Origin: an uncultured Mailhella sp. | Lineage (GTDB): Bacteria > Desulfobacterota > Desulfovibrionia > Desulfovibrionales > Desulfovibrionaceae | NCBI RefSeq assembly: GCF_944324615.1 | Contig: NZ_CALUWY010000006.1 | Coordinates: forward strand, 1 to 64,000 | Length of the DNA stretch: 64,000 nt | Reading direction: 5' to 3' | Part shown: positions 24,441 through 33,471 of the stretch, one piece after another | Numbering within the stretch: the first letter of the stretch is position 1 | Layout of the letters: each line of letters opens with the position of its first letter | The notes under the pieces: model-generated | What the model was told of the DNA's origin: nothing | Database searches by the model: none | What the model saw: the letters and a program-made list of their open reading frames with translations, nothing else | Made by a program: the position numbers and the translations under genes

Positions 24441-25004
24441 TCAGGCAAGATGCAGGGCCGAGGTGATTTTTTCGGCAAGGTTGCGGGCGTTTTCTTCCAG
24501 CGGGCCGGAATTGTCGATGCGTATCCACTGCTCGACGGCGTCTTCCTCGGGAATGGGAGCAAAGGCGGCGGTGAGCCTTTCCTCCACTTCGGCTTCGGAT
24601 TCCCGGCCGCGCTTTATGAGCCTTTCCCGGAGCATGGAAGGCTCCACGGTGACGAGCACGGGCAGAAGTCCGGGGTAGCGGCGTCTTGCCTGAGGGAAGG
24701 CGGCGCGGGAGCCGTTGATGATGAGGGAAACGCCGCATGCCAGAGCCGTATCCGTGCTGGCCGCAATGCCGTAGCGGTAGCCGTGGCTGGCCCAGTACAG
24801 GGAGAAATATCCCTGGGAAACGAGGGCGGCGAAATGTTCGGGGCTGACGGGGATGTGGTGTTCCCCTCCGGCGGAGGCGGCCCTTGTGATGTAACGCCGG
24901 GGAAAGGCCACGGGCAGCCCGCACAGGCGCTGACGCAGCGCGTCGAGAAGCGAATCTTTTCCCGCGCCGGAAGGGCCCATGACATAGATGAGTCTGCCGT
25001 TCAT
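24441..25004 (-). CDS. phnN: Ribose 1,5-bisphosphate phosphokinase
   Basis: A 187-residue guanylate-kinase-like protein. It makes PRPP from ribose 1,5-bisphosphate at the end of the carbon-phosphorus lyase pathway. P-loop GPSGAGKDS is at residues 10-18; RRYITRAASAGGEHHIPVSPEHF matches the PhnN substrate region. The ATG shares its A with the phnM stop (TGATG), so the start is firm and coupled. It is last in the operon. Confidence 0.9.
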   Translation of the reverse strand: MNGRLIYVMGPSGAGKDSLLDALRQRLCGLPVAFPRRYITRAASAGGEHHIPVSPEHFAALVSQGYFSLYWASHGYRYGIAASTDTALACGVSLIINGSRAAFPQARRRYPGLLPVLVTVEPSMLRERLIKRGRESEAEVEERLTAAFAPIPEEDAVEQWIRIDNSGPLEENARNLAEKITSALHLA

Positions 25005-26152
25005 CAGAACACCCTTTCGCCTTCGCGCCATACGTTGCGCACGACGGGCACGTCGTCGAGTCTGCGTATGCGTACAAGGTCGGCGCGCAGTCCCTCGGCA
25101 ATGCGTCCCCTGTCGTCGAGCCCCACGGCTTCGGCCGGATGAGAGGAGACGAGACTCATGGCTTCCGGCAGGGGCATGATGCCGCGTTCGTTCAGGGAAA
25201 AGACGGCGCTGATGAGGCTGATGGGCACATAGTCCGAGGAAAGCGCGCCGAGATAGCCTTCCCGTGCCACGGTTTCCGCCGAGACGTTGCCCGAATGCGA
25301 ACCGCCCCGCACGATGTTGGGCGCGCCCATGAGCACCGTCATGCCGTTTTCCGAAGCGTAGCGCGCGGCCTCTTCCGTGGTGGGAAATTCGCTGATGCGT
25401 ATGCCGTTGGCCAGGGCTTCGTTCACATGTTCCACCAGCGTGTCGTCATGGCTGGCCATGGGCAGGCGGTGCTCACGGCAGAAGGACATGACGGAAGCCG
25501 CGTTTTCATCCGCGCAGGAATCCCGCCGTGCCCTGAGTTCGTCCACCATCTTCTGAAACTCTTCGTCCGTCCATGATCTGGTGTTGCTGTAATAGGTACG
25601 GTAACTTTCGGTATTGCGCCACTGTCTCTGTCCGGGGGTATGGTCCATGAGGGAAACAAGGTGCAGGCCGGGGGTGTCGGAAATGGGGAAGAACAGCTCC
25701 TGCATGCGGGGATCGGCCACCTCGCAGCGCAGATGCAGCAGATGTTCCGCGCGAAGCTGGCCGCTTTCGCGGCAGTGATTGAGGGCCTCCACGGCTTCGC
25801 CGAGCATGGCGATGCGGCCCTTGTCATGATATTCGCCGACGGAAAGCGCGTCAAATACCGTGGTGATGCCCGAGGATACGATCTGCGCGTCATGGGCGAA
25901 AAAGGCCGATTCCGGCTGGGGCCACACCACTTTCGGCCGGGGCAGAATATGTTTTTCGAGGTTGTCGGTATGCAGTTCCACAAGGCCCGGGGCGAGATAG
26001 TCGCCTTCCATGTCCACGTCGTCGGCATGACGGGCGCCGCAGGCGTTTCCTTCCTCCACGGCGGCGATGCGGCCGTCGCGTACGAGCACATGTCCGTTGA
26101 CGATGTCGTGTTCCGTGATGACTCTGCAATTATAGAAAAGCTGTTCCTTCAT
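25004..26152 (-). CDS. phnM: Alpha-D-ribose 1-methylphosphonate 5-triphosphate diphosphatase
   Basis: A 382-residue amidohydrolase-fold metalloenzyme that removes diphosphate from the ribose triphosphate phosphonate made by PhnGHIL. Features include YLAPGLVELHTDNLEKH at the first metal site, VSLMDHTPGQRQ, MASHDDTLVEHV and GAPNIVRGGSHSGNVSA. AAGGA lies 8 bases upstream of the ATG. Length is normal for the family. It follows phnL by 6 bases. Confidence 0.93.
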   Translation of the reverse strand: MKEQLFYNCRVITEHDIVNGHVLVRDGRIAAVEEGNACGARHADDVDMEGDYLAPGLVELHTDNLEKHILPRPKVVWPQPESAFFAHDAQIVSSGITTVFDALSVGEYHDKGRIAMLGEAVEALNHCRESGQLRAEHLLHLRCEVADPRMQELFFPISDTPGLHLVSLMDHTPGQRQWRNTESYRTYYSNTRSWTDEEFQKMVDELRARRDSCADENAASVMSFCREHRLPMASHDDTLVEHVNEALANGIRISEFPTTEEAARYASENGMTVLMGAPNIVRGGSHSGNVSAETVAREGYLGALSSDYVPISLISAVFSLNERGIMPLPEAMSLVSSHPAEAVGLDDRGRIAEGLRADLVRIRRLDDVPVVRNVWREGERVF

Positions 26153-26158
26153 GGCTTG

Positions 26159-26947
26159 TTATCCTTTTCCGTGGAGGGAAGATGCGCCCTGTTCGCCGGG
26201 GCGGTGCATGATGACGGAGCGGTGGGCCACGGCCGTTCTCGTGTCGTCGTCGTGGAAGATGCCCACCACCGCGCATCCGCGTGCGCAGGCTTCACGGATG
26301 AGTTCCACGACGATTTTCCTGTTCATGGCGTCGAGGGAGGCCGTGGGTTCGTCGAGCAGAAGAACGGGAGTGGGGCGGCAGAAGCCCCTTGCGATGTTCA
26401 CCCTCTGCTGTTCGCCGCCGGAAAAGGTGGCCGGGGCCAGATTCCAGAGCCTTTCGGGCAGGTTCAGCCTTTGCAGAAGGTTGCGCGCCCGGCGCAGGGC
26501 CTCCTCTTCCTTGCAGCCTGCCGCAAGCAGAGGTTCCGCCACAAGATCGAGGGTGGAAACGCGGGGGATGACGCGCAGAAACTGACTGACGTAGCTTATG
26601 CACTCGCGCCTCAGTCGGCTCACCTCGCGGGGGGAGGCATGGGCGATGTCGGTTTCCCGGCCGCTGCAGCGCACAAGAATGCTGCCTGATGTGGGCAGGT
26701 AATTGCCGTACAGGGCCTTGAGCATGGTGGACTTGCCCGAACCGGAGGGCCCGTACAGGGCCACGCATTCGCCGGCATTCACATGGAAGCTGACGTCCCG
26801 GAGCGCTTCGATGCGTGTTCCGCCCTGCTGATGCAGGATGAATTCCTTGCACAGGCCGGAAACTTCTATGACCGGAAGTTCGGCAGGATGCGCCTTTTCG
26901 GCGTCGGAAGCCGGGGAGGGAAGAGCGTTGTTTGTCGTATTCATCAT
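26159..26947 (-). CDS. phnL: C-P lyase complex ATP-binding protein PhnL
   Basis: A 262-residue ABC-type ATPase without a membrane partner; it acts with PhnGHI in displacing adenine from ATP by phosphonate. Walker A GPSGSGKST, signature FSGGEQQRVNIARGF and Walker B VLLLDEPTASLD are intact. The N-terminal 25 residues (to HPAEL) are unlike other family members and may not all be translated; two ATG codons lie in a row. It starts 2 bases after the phnK stop. Confidence 0.9.
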   Translation of the reverse strand: MMNTTNNALPSPASDAEKAHPAELPVIEVSGLCKEFILHQQGGTRIEALRDVSFHVNAGECVALYGPSGSGKSTMLKALYGNYLPTSGSILVRCSGRETDIAHASPREVSRLRRECISYVSQFLRVIPRVSTLDLVAEPLLAAGCKEEEALRRARNLLQRLNLPERLWNLAPATFSGGEQQRVNIARGFCRPTPVLLLDEPTASLDAMNRKIVVELIREACARGCAVVGIFHDDDTRTAVAHRSVIMHRPGEQGASSLHGKG

Positions 26948-26949
26948 CG

Positions 26950-27729
26950 TCAGCCTTGGAGGATGGAGGAAACCAGAAGCTGGGTATAGGGATGGTGCGG
27001 ATCGTCCAGAACCTGATCGGCAAGGCCCTGTTCCACGACCTCGCCGTGGTACATGACCATGAGCCTGTGGGAGAGCAGCCGCGCCACGGCCAGATCGTGG
27101 GTGACGAGCACCACGGCAAGGCCCATGTCGCGCACGAGCCTGCGCAGAAGATCGAGCAGCCGCGCCTGCACGGACACATCGAGTCCGCCCGTGGGCTCAT
27201 CCATGAAGACGAGGCGCGGGCCGGTCACGAGGTTGCGGGCTATCTGAAGGCGCTGCTGCATGCCCCCGGAATAGCGGGCCGGAATGTCGTCGATGCGCGG
27301 GGCGGCTATTTCCACCTTTTCCAGCCATTCCAGAGCGGTGGCGCGCAGCTTGCCGTAGTTTCTGCCCCCGGCGGCCATGAGGCGTTCGCCGATGTTGGCC
27401 CCGGCGCTTACCTGCATGCGCAGGCCGTCGCGGGGGTTCTGATGCACATAGCCGAGTTCCGTTCGCAGAAGGCGGCGGCGTTCCCCCTCGCTCAGCGCGT
27501 GCAGGTCGAGTTCCGTCCCGCAGGCGTTGCGGTAGATGACGCGGCCTTCACTCGGTTCCATGCGGCCGGAGAGCATGTTGAGAAGCGTGCTTTTGCCGGA
27601 GCCGGATTCTCCGACGATGCCGAGCACCTCGCCCGGCCACAGCTTCAGGGAAACGTCGCGGCAGCCCAGCCTCTCGCCGTAGCGCCGCGTGAGCGATTCG
27701 GCCTCAAGCACGGGAAGCGGTTCATTCAT
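26950..27729 (-). CDS. phnK: C-P lyase complex ATP-binding protein PhnK
   Basis: A 259-residue ABC-type ATPase that docks on the PhnJ subunits of the C-P lyase core. Walker A GESGSGKST, Q-loop YVHQNPRDGLR, signature YSGGMQQRLQIARNL, Walker B LVFMDEPTGGLD and VTHDLAV are all present. The start overlaps the phnJ stop by 8 bases, so the two are translationally coupled. Confidence 0.93.
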   Translation of the reverse strand: MNEPLPVLEAESLTRRYGERLGCRDVSLKLWPGEVLGIVGESGSGKSTLLNMLSGRMEPSEGRVIYRNACGTELDLHALSEGERRRLLRTELGYVHQNPRDGLRMQVSAGANIGERLMAAGGRNYGKLRATALEWLEKVEIAAPRIDDIPARYSGGMQQRLQIARNLVTGPRLVFMDEPTGGLDVSVQARLLDLLRRLVRDMGLAVVLVTHDLAVARLLSHRLMVMYHGEVVEQGLADQVLDDPHHPYTQLLVSSILQG

Positions 27730-28627
27730 GGGAAACCTCCGTCATGCCCTGCCGGGCCCTGTTTTCCGCGCAGGCGTCGCTGTCGGAACAGACGAACATT
27801 CTTCTGCCCGTATCGTCGAGCACTACTTCGTCAAGGTAGGTGTGGCGTGCCCCGCACAGGGCGCAGGGTTCCTCCCAGCGCTGTACCTCGAAGGGGTAGT
27901 CCTCGAAGTCGAGGCTCTTCACGTCGGTATAGGGCGGAATGGCGTAGAGGCGTTTTTCCCGCCCCGCGCCGAAAAGCTGCAGCGCCGGGCACTGGTGCAT
28001 CTTGGGGTTGTCGAAGCGCGGAATGGGCGAGGGACTCATGATGTAGCGTCCGTTCACGCGGACGGGATAATCAAAGCTCATGGCTATGGCTCCGTGCCGC
28101 ATGATGTCCTCGTAGATCTTCACGTTCATGAGGCCGTATTCCTCAAGAGCGTGCAGGGTGCGGGTTTCCTTTTCGCTGGGTTCCAGCCAGCGCAGGGGCT
28201 CCGGCAGAGGAACCTGATAGACCAGAATCTGGTTTTCGTTCAGCGGGTGTTCGGGAATGCGGTGCCTTGTCTGAATGATGGTGGCCTCGGCGGTATGCGT
28301 GGTGGTTTCCACCCCCGTAGTGCCGGCAAAGAATCTGCGGATGGAAACGGCGTTGGTGGTGTCGTCGGAGCCCTGGTCGATGACCTTGAGCACGTCCTCT
28401 TCCCCGATGACGCTTGCCGTCACCTGTATGCCGCCCGTTCCCCAGCCGCAGGGCATGGGCATTTCCCTTCCGGCAAAGGGGACCTGATAGCCGGGCACGG
28501 CCACGGCCTTGAGCAGTCCCCGCCTAATCATCCTCTTGGTGCTTTCGTCCAGATAGGCGAAGTTGTAGCCTTCCAGCGGCGTTTTCTTCCGCGTATCGTT
28601 ACAGATATCCTGCTGCAGTGTCATCAT
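27722..28627 (-). CDS. phnJ: Carbon-phosphorus lyase, radical SAM enzyme PhnJ
   Basis: A 301-residue enzyme that cleaves the carbon-phosphorus bond of ribose 1-phosphonate 5-phosphate using an Fe-S cluster and S-adenosylmethionine. The C-terminal cysteines are C255, C258, C280 and C286 (CALC, then CSDSDAC), with the 3-22-6 spacing known for E. coli PhnJ, where three bind the cluster and the last carries the thiyl radical. The opening GYNFAYLDESTKRMIRRGLLKAVAVPGYQVPFAGREMPMPCGWGTGG-type region is well conserved. It overlaps phnI by 4 bases. Confidence 0.95.
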   Translation of the reverse strand: MMTLQQDICNDTRKKTPLEGYNFAYLDESTKRMIRRGLLKAVAVPGYQVPFAGREMPMPCGWGTGGIQVTASVIGEEDVLKVIDQGSDDTTNAVSIRRFFAGTTGVETTTHTAEATIIQTRHRIPEHPLNENQILVYQVPLPEPLRWLEPSEKETRTLHALEEYGLMNVKIYEDIMRHGAIAMSFDYPVRVNGRYIMSPSPIPRFDNPKMHQCPALQLFGAGREKRLYAIPPYTDVKSLDFEDYPFEVQRWEEPCALCGARHTYLDEVVLDDTGRRMFVCSDSDACAENRARQGMTEVSHE

Positions 28628-29748
28628 GACCGTTCTCCTCGGGAAGGGGATGCGTCCGCTGCCTTCTTCCCTGCCTCGCGCAGACTACGTATCAGGGAAA
28701 GTTCCGCCTGAAAGTCCACATAGTGGGGCAGCTTGATGTGCTGCACGAAGCCTGAGGCGTCCACATTGTCGCCGTGAAGCAGGACGAATTCCGGGTTCTG
28801 CGCCGGTCCCGTCACGGGTTCCTTCAGTTCTTTTGCGCGCAGGGCGCGATCCACGATGGACATGGATATGGCCTTTCTCTCATTGTTGCCGAACACGAGT
28901 CCGTAGCCTCTGGTGAGGCAGGGGGGCATGGCGCTTCCCGTGTAGCGGCTCACCGTGTCGCATTCGGTCATTTCCAGCTCTCCGGCGACGATGGGAAAGT
29001 CCAGTTCCTCGGGCGTGATGACGAGCTCCACGAAGCCGCGCCGAAGTTCCCCGGTAAAGGGATGCACCGCGCCGAAGCCGCGCTGGGTGGAGTAGGCCAT
29101 GCCGAGGAGAAAGCCTTCGTCGGCCCTGGCCAGCGTCTGCAGGCGCACGGGGCGATCCTCCGGGCCGTCGGCGGGAAGTTCCAGAGGCCTGCGGGTGAGA
29201 TCGGCAACTTCCCGGCAGGAGGAGGTATCCGCCGCAGGTTCGAGCAGGCCTTCCGCGTTCAGGGCGCTCATGGCGCGGGGAAGGTTCTTCACGTTCAGCT
29301 TCTCTTCCGTCAGGGGCGCGGAAGTGTCCGGCGCGCCTTCAGTCCGGCTGAGGCTGCGGTCGAGCAGCCTGTGGGTATAGTCGAACGTGGGGCCGAGTAT
29401 CTGCCCTCCGGGAAGATCCTTCCATGTGGCGGAAATACGGCGCGAGACGCGCATGGACGAGGTGTCCACGGGCTGGGAGGAACCGAATCTCGGCAGGGTG
29501 GTGCGATAGGCGCGCAGGAGAAACACCGCTTCCTGCAGGTCGCCGCAGGCCTGCTTCACGGCAAGGGCCGCAAGAGGCGGACAGTACAGGGAGGCTTCGG
29601 CCATCACCCTGTCCACGGCGAGTTTCAGCTGAAAGGAAATCTGCGCAAGGGAAAGTTCCGGCACGTCCAGCGGGCCGCGCCGTTCCCGGCGAAGCTGCGC
29701 GTGTGCGGCGTCTATGGCCTTTTCCCCGCCTTTGACTGCTACATACAT
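28624..29748 (-). CDS. phnI: C-P lyase core protein PhnI
   Basis: A 374-residue subunit that carries the nucleosidase step attaching the phosphonate to ribose triphosphate. It opens MYVAVKGGEKAID and contains QISFQLKLAVDRVMAEASLY, LARADEGFLLGMAYSTQRGFG, and near the C-terminus VLLHGDNVDASGFVQHIKLPHYVDFQAEL, all PhnI hallmarks. The stop of phnH is 2 bases away. Confidence 0.95.
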   Translation of the reverse strand: MYVAVKGGEKAIDAAHAQLRRERRGPLDVPELSLAQISFQLKLAVDRVMAEASLYCPPLAALAVKQACGDLQEAVFLLRAYRTTLPRFGSSQPVDTSSMRVSRRISATWKDLPGGQILGPTFDYTHRLLDRSLSRTEGAPDTSAPLTEEKLNVKNLPRAMSALNAEGLLEPAADTSSCREVADLTRRPLELPADGPEDRPVRLQTLARADEGFLLGMAYSTQRGFGAVHPFTGELRRGFVELVITPEELDFPIVAGELEMTECDTVSRYTGSAMPPCLTRGYGLVFGNNERKAISMSIVDRALRAKELKEPVTGPAQNPEFVLLHGDNVDASGFVQHIKLPHYVDFQAELSLIRSLREAGKKAADASPSRGERS

Positions 29749-29749
29749 G

Positions 29750-30361
29750 TCATGCCTCCTGCGCCTTCAGAGTTGTGCTGCGCGGAAGTCCCGAGGCCAT
29801 GCCCTCTCCGCAGAGGAACATGTCGACGCCCTGCGGAAAGCTCTGGTGATTCTCCTCCCACTGGAGCAGAAAGCGCTCCGGCAGGTTGCACTGGAAGACA
29901 AGGGATCGGCGTATGCCCGGGCCTGAGGCCGTGCAGGAAAAAGAGCCCTGCGGCTGTGAAAACATCATTCCTCCCAAGCAGAGCGTGGCGGAACGGTCGG
30001 GATATTCGGCGCTGCCCTGAGAGAAAACCGAAAGAGGCGGCATATCCTCCGGGTCGGCGATGAAGGCGAAATCGGCCCTGCCCGGGTCGTCATCCATGGT
30101 GGAGCCGCACTGGAAGCGGAACCAGCGACGCACGCTTTCTTCGTTCAGGGAGGGAGAAAGCCATACCGTCGTGTCCTGATCGCACAGCGTCAGGGCGATG
30201 GCGGCAAGTTCCGGGGCAAGAGGAGCGGCCGTGCCTTCGGGCAGAGGCAGGGGAACGGGCCGGCAGGGGCGGGAAAGCGCACGCAGAAGACTGCGGAAGG
30301 TCTGCTGCGCCTGCCGGACGGGGTTGTTCCAGTGGGCGGGATGCGTGACGGGGCAGCTCAT
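29750..30361 (-). CDS. phnH: C-P lyase core protein PhnH
   Basis: A 203-residue subunit of the PhnGHIJ core. Conserved stretches are NPVRQAQQTFRSLLRALSRPC near the N-terminus, ALTLCDQDTTVWLS, and the C-terminal FPQGVDMFLCGEGMASGLPRST. It overlaps phnG by 4 bases. PhnH has a structural role related to a PLP-fold without the cofactor. Confidence 0.93.
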   Translation of the reverse strand: MSCPVTHPAHWNNPVRQAQQTFRSLLRALSRPCRPVPLPLPEGTAAPLAPELAAIALTLCDQDTTVWLSPSLNEESVRRWFRFQCGSTMDDDPGRADFAFIADPEDMPPLSVFSQGSAEYPDRSATLCLGGMMFSQPQGSFSCTASGPGIRRSLVFQCNLPERFLLQWEENHQSFPQGVDMFLCGEGMASGLPRSTTLKAQEA

Positions 30362-30804
30362 TTGTCTTCCCCCCTGACGAGAGTGAAGAAGTCCACCTTG
30401 GTGGGGGCGGCCTCTTTTCCGGCCTGCTCTTCCCGTTCCTGCAGCATTTTTTCGAGCCGCGGCTTCAACTCTGTGTCGAACATGGGGGCATAGGCCTCCT
30501 TCTGCCAGAGCGCGTCGCAGAGTGCCGCAAGCTCGGCGTGCCGGGGATTTTCCCCCAGAACGTAGCCGCAGCCGCAGGTGTCGCCGGGAAGCGTGACCAC
30601 GCAGCGGGTCACCAGGGCTTCGCCCACGTTGAACAGCGCGCCCTCCGCGTTGATGCGGCCGCGGACCATGACCAGTCCGCTTTCCGGGCCGCGGAGAAGT
30701 TTCCAGGGAGGGAGCTGCAGCCCGGCGAGGAAGTGTTCCAGTTCCTCGGCAGGGGCAAGGGAAAGAAGACGCATGTACTGCTGACGTCTGTCCTGGGTAT
30801 TCAT
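30358..30804 (-). CDS. phnG: C-P lyase core protein PhnG
   Basis: A 148-residue subunit. It shows the PhnG features: RRQQYMRLLSLAPAEELEHFL, then LLRGPESGLVMVRGRINAEGALFNVGEALVTRCVVTL, and GCGYVLGENPRHAELAAL. It overlaps the upstream DUF1045 gene by 4 bases. Confidence 0.93.
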   Translation of the reverse strand: MNTQDRRQQYMRLLSLAPAEELEHFLAGLQLPPWKLLRGPESGLVMVRGRINAEGALFNVGEALVTRCVVTLPGDTCGCGYVLGENPRHAELAALCDALWQKEAYAPMFDTELKPRLEKMLQEREEQAGKEAAPTKVDFFTLVRGEDK

Positions 30805-31562
30805 ACGATGTTCCTGTGGTTGTTCATTCCAAGGGGGAAGCGTGCCAGTTCCGTGAAGGGGCTTTCGCGGTCCTTCTGGCGGAACAGACTGATGCCGTCC
30901 ACCATGAGGGGCCTGTGAAGAAAGGGGGAAAGGCAGCGCTGCAGGCTTTGCTGTGCAAGGGATGTCTGCTCTTCCGACAAGGAGCCCGTCAGCGTCAGGT
31001 GAAAGCGGAAGAGGTTGAACACGCGGTGATAGCCGTACACGGCAAGGTATTCCGCCTCTTCGGAGCTGAGTGTGCCGCGCCTTTTTATGTCGGCTTCGGC
31101 AAGAGGCGCGCGGAAGAAGTCCGGCGCGGTCACGCAGTCTCTTTCCAGTTCGCAGAGTCCGGGGTTCGCCTCGCCGAAGGAGGCGGAACCGCAGGAGGGC
31201 GTGAGGGCGAGAAAGGCGCCGGAGCCGTTGTTCAGCGCCCGAAGTTCCAGGGGCGTGGTGGCAAAGGGTTCATGACGCCGCGCGATGTTCCGGCAGACGT
31301 CCATGAGAAGTTCACATGCCCACTCCTCTTTTTCCCACCGGGGAGAAAGTTCAAAGGGAGCCTTGAGGGTGGCGTGCAGGCCGTATTTTGCCGGTGCGGC
31401 CACCATGGCGGCCCAGTCATCGGCGGAAAAGGGGGAGCCTTCGGGAGGCACGGGGGCGGAGCTTGTTCCGTTCAGGGCGTCGCGGCCGAAAAGCGGCGTG
31501 ACGGCGGCATGGAGCGCGGAGCCGGCGGACGGGGCGTAATAAAGGGCGTAGCGGGCGGACAT
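30801..31562 (-). CDS. DUF1045 phosphonate-associated 2H-phosphoesterase-like protein
   Basis: A 253-residue protein of the DUF1045 family, which is almost always found in phosphonate operons. It carries the two HxT signatures of 2H phosphoesterases, HATLK (in KYGLHATLKAPF) and HLTLTG. A cyclic ribose phosphate made by PhnJ is a plausible substrate; the classical phosphodiesterase PhnP is not in this operon, so a replacement role is a reasonable inference but not shown. Its start shares a base with the phnE stop (TGATG). Confidence 0.85.
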   Translation of the reverse strand: MSARYALYYAPSAGSALHAAVTPLFGRDALNGTSSAPVPPEGSPFSADDWAAMVAAPAKYGLHATLKAPFELSPRWEKEEWACELLMDVCRNIARRHEPFATTPLELRALNNGSGAFLALTPSCGSASFGEANPGLCELERDCVTAPDFFRAPLAEADIKRRGTLSSEEAEYLAVYGYHRVFNLFRFHLTLTGSLSEEQTSLAQQSLQRCLSPFLHRPLMVDGISLFRQKDRESPFTELARFPLGMNNHRNIV

Positions 31563-32359
31563 CAGAGCACCATTTTGCGAAGTTTCTGGGAGAAGAGGTC
31601 GAAGAGCGTGACCACGAGAATGATGATGGCCATGACGGCGCAGGTGCGGGGAAATTCAAAACTGCGTATGAGTTCCCACAGCACCATGCCTATGCCGCCC
31701 GCGCCCACCATGCCCACCACGGTGGCGGAACGCACATTGGCTTCAAAGCGGTACAGGGAATAGGAGATCCACAGGGGAAACACCTGGGGGATGACGCCGT
31801 AGGCTATTTCTTCCAGATAGGTGGCGCCGGTGGAGCGCACCCCTTCCACGGGAGCGGTTTCAATGGCTTCCACGGCTTCGGAAAAGAGCTTGGCCAGTGT
31901 GCCAGTGGTATGCACCCACAGGGCCAGAACACCGGCAAAGGGGCCGAGGCCCACGGCCACCACGAAGAGCATGGCGAACACCATTTCGTTGATGGCGCGG
32001 GCGGCGTCCATCATGCGGCGCACGGGCTGGCGTATCCACCAGGGGGCCATGTTCTCCGCCGACATGATGCCGAGGGGCACCGCGCATACGACGGCGAGTA
32101 CCGTGCCCCATACGGCCACCTGCAGGGTGATGAGCATTTCCTTCACATACATGCGCCATTCGGTGAAGTCGGGCGGGAAGAAGTCGCCTATGAGCGTGCC
32201 GATGTTGCCCGCATCGGTGATGAGAGCCAGAGGCTCCATTTCCGCACCGTGCCACGACCAGACAAGCAGGGCGATGACGGCCGTCCATGTCAGCATGCGG
32301 GAGGCTTTTTCCCCGATGCTGAGCGGGGGCCTTAACGAGGGTTCAGAAGAAGCGTGCAT
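31562..32359 (-). CDS. phnE: Phosphonate ABC transporter permease
   Basis: A 265-residue permease. The ATG at 32359 (MHASSEPSL) has AGGA 6 to 9 bases upstream and is preferred over the GTG at 32383. Several membrane segments are visible, with [18 protein letters not shown] as the first; the coupling loop reads [54 protein letters not shown], typical of PhnE. It is separated from phnD by an intrinsic terminator. Confidence 0.92.
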   Translation of the reverse strand: MHASSEPSLRPPLSIGEKASRMLTWTAVIALLVWSWHGAEMEPLALITDAGNIGTLIGDFFPPDFTEWRMYVKEMLITLQVAVWGTVLAVVCAVPLGIMSAENMAPWWIRQPVRRMMDAARAINEMVFAMLFVVAVGLGPFAGVLALWVHTTGTLAKLFSEAVEAIETAPVEGVRSTGATYLEEIAYGVIPQVFPLWISYSLYRFEANVRSATVVGMVGAGGIGMVLWELIRSFEFPRTCAVMAIIILVVTLFDLFSQKLRKMVL

Positions 32360-32412
32360 GGGAATCCTGTGCCGGCGGATCACGATCCGCGCCTGTAAAC
32401 AGGGGAAAGGGG

Positions 32413-32443
32413 AAAAAAAGCCCTTCCCCGGCAGGGGAAGGGC
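32413..32443 (-). terminator. Intrinsic terminator between phnD and phnE
   Basis: A perfect 10-bp stem, 32420-32429 with 32434-32443, then seven T on the minus strand. It lies 9 bases after the phnD stop, inside the operon, so many transcripts should end here and give more binding protein than permease and lyase. Confidence 0.85.
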
Positions 32444-32451
32444 GGTATGGC

Positions 32452-33417
32452 CTACTTGCCGAGAGCGGCGAGCCTGGCATCTATGTCGGCGATGCGACCG
32501 GCCTTTTCTTCGGCGCTCATGTGTTCGTTGCCTTCGATGCTCATTTTTTCGCGGAACAGTTCAAGCTGGCGCAGAGGCGTGAGCTGGCTGTTGTCGGACT
32601 TCTTGAAGGGGCCCCACGTCAGGTTGGCAAGAACCTGACGCTCCTTTTCCGCGTTCTTTCCGGAGACGCCGTAGCTGAAGATGAAGTCCGTGATCTTCTT
32701 CTTGGTGGCATCGGAAAGATCCTTGCGCCAGACCAGCGGATCGCTGGGAATGCGGGGCGACTTCCAGATGACGGCAAGCTGGGCTGCCTTGTCGGGATAG
32801 ATATGTTCCAGACGGCCCATGCCTTCATTGTTGAAGGTGGCCACGTCCACCTGACGGTTGGCCACGGCAAGGGCGTTGGATTCGTGGTTGGAGGCCACGA
32901 CGCGCTTGAAGATCTTCTTGGGATCCTTGCCATTCCGGGCAAAGACGTAATAGCCGGGGACAAGATAGCCGGAGGTGGAGTTGGGGTCGCCGTTGCTGAA
33001 GGTGAGCTCGGAGGCCCGGGCGAACATGTCGTCGAGATTTTTGATGCCGCTGTCCTTGTGGGCGATCAGGTAGGACCAGTAGCCGGTGTTTCCTTCCACG
33101 TCGCAGGTCTGGGCGAACACTTCGCCGTTGGCGCGGTCCACCATCATGATGGCGCCCTTGTTGCCCACCCAGCTGAGATCGACCTTCTTGAAGCGCATGC
33201 CTTCAATGATGCCCGCGTAGTCGCTGGCAAAGAAGGCCTTGATCTTCATGCCGGTGGCCCTGCTCATGTCTTCGAGGAAGGGATCCCACATGGTTCGCAG
33301 GTTCTGGGAGGATTCCGTGGAGATGATGCCGAAGTTGAGGGTGGCGGGTTCTTCGGCCCGGGCGGAGGCGGCGCCCATGAGCAGCGTCGCGGACAGAATG
33401 AGGGAAAGAAGACGCAT
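32452..33417 (-). CDS. phnD: Phosphonate-binding periplasmic protein
   Basis: A 321-residue substrate-binding protein with a signal peptide ([21 protein letters not shown], cleavage near residue 21). The mature part opens [21 protein letters not shown], and carries [32 protein letters not shown] and [17 protein letters not shown], typical of PhnD-like proteins. It delivers phosphonates to PhnCE. Confidence 0.93.
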   Translation of the reverse strand: MRLLSLILSATLLMGAASARAEEPATLNFGIISTESSQNLRTMWDPFLEDMSRATGMKIKAFFASDYAGIIEGMRFKKVDLSWVGNKGAIMMVDRANGEVFAQTCDVEGNTGYWSYLIAHKDSGIKNLDDMFARASELTFSNGDPNSTSGYLVPGYYVFARNGKDPKKIFKRVVASNHESNALAVANRQVDVATFNNEGMGRLEHIYPDKAAQLAVIWKSPRIPSDPLVWRKDLSDATKKKITDFIFSYGVSGKNAEKERQVLANLTWGPFKKSDNSQLTPLRQLELFREKMSIEGNEHMSAEEKAGRIADIDARLAALGK

Positions 33418-33471
33418 CAGTGTATCCTCTGTTGGAGATGACCGGGGCGGAGGCCCCGAATGCTTGTTCTG

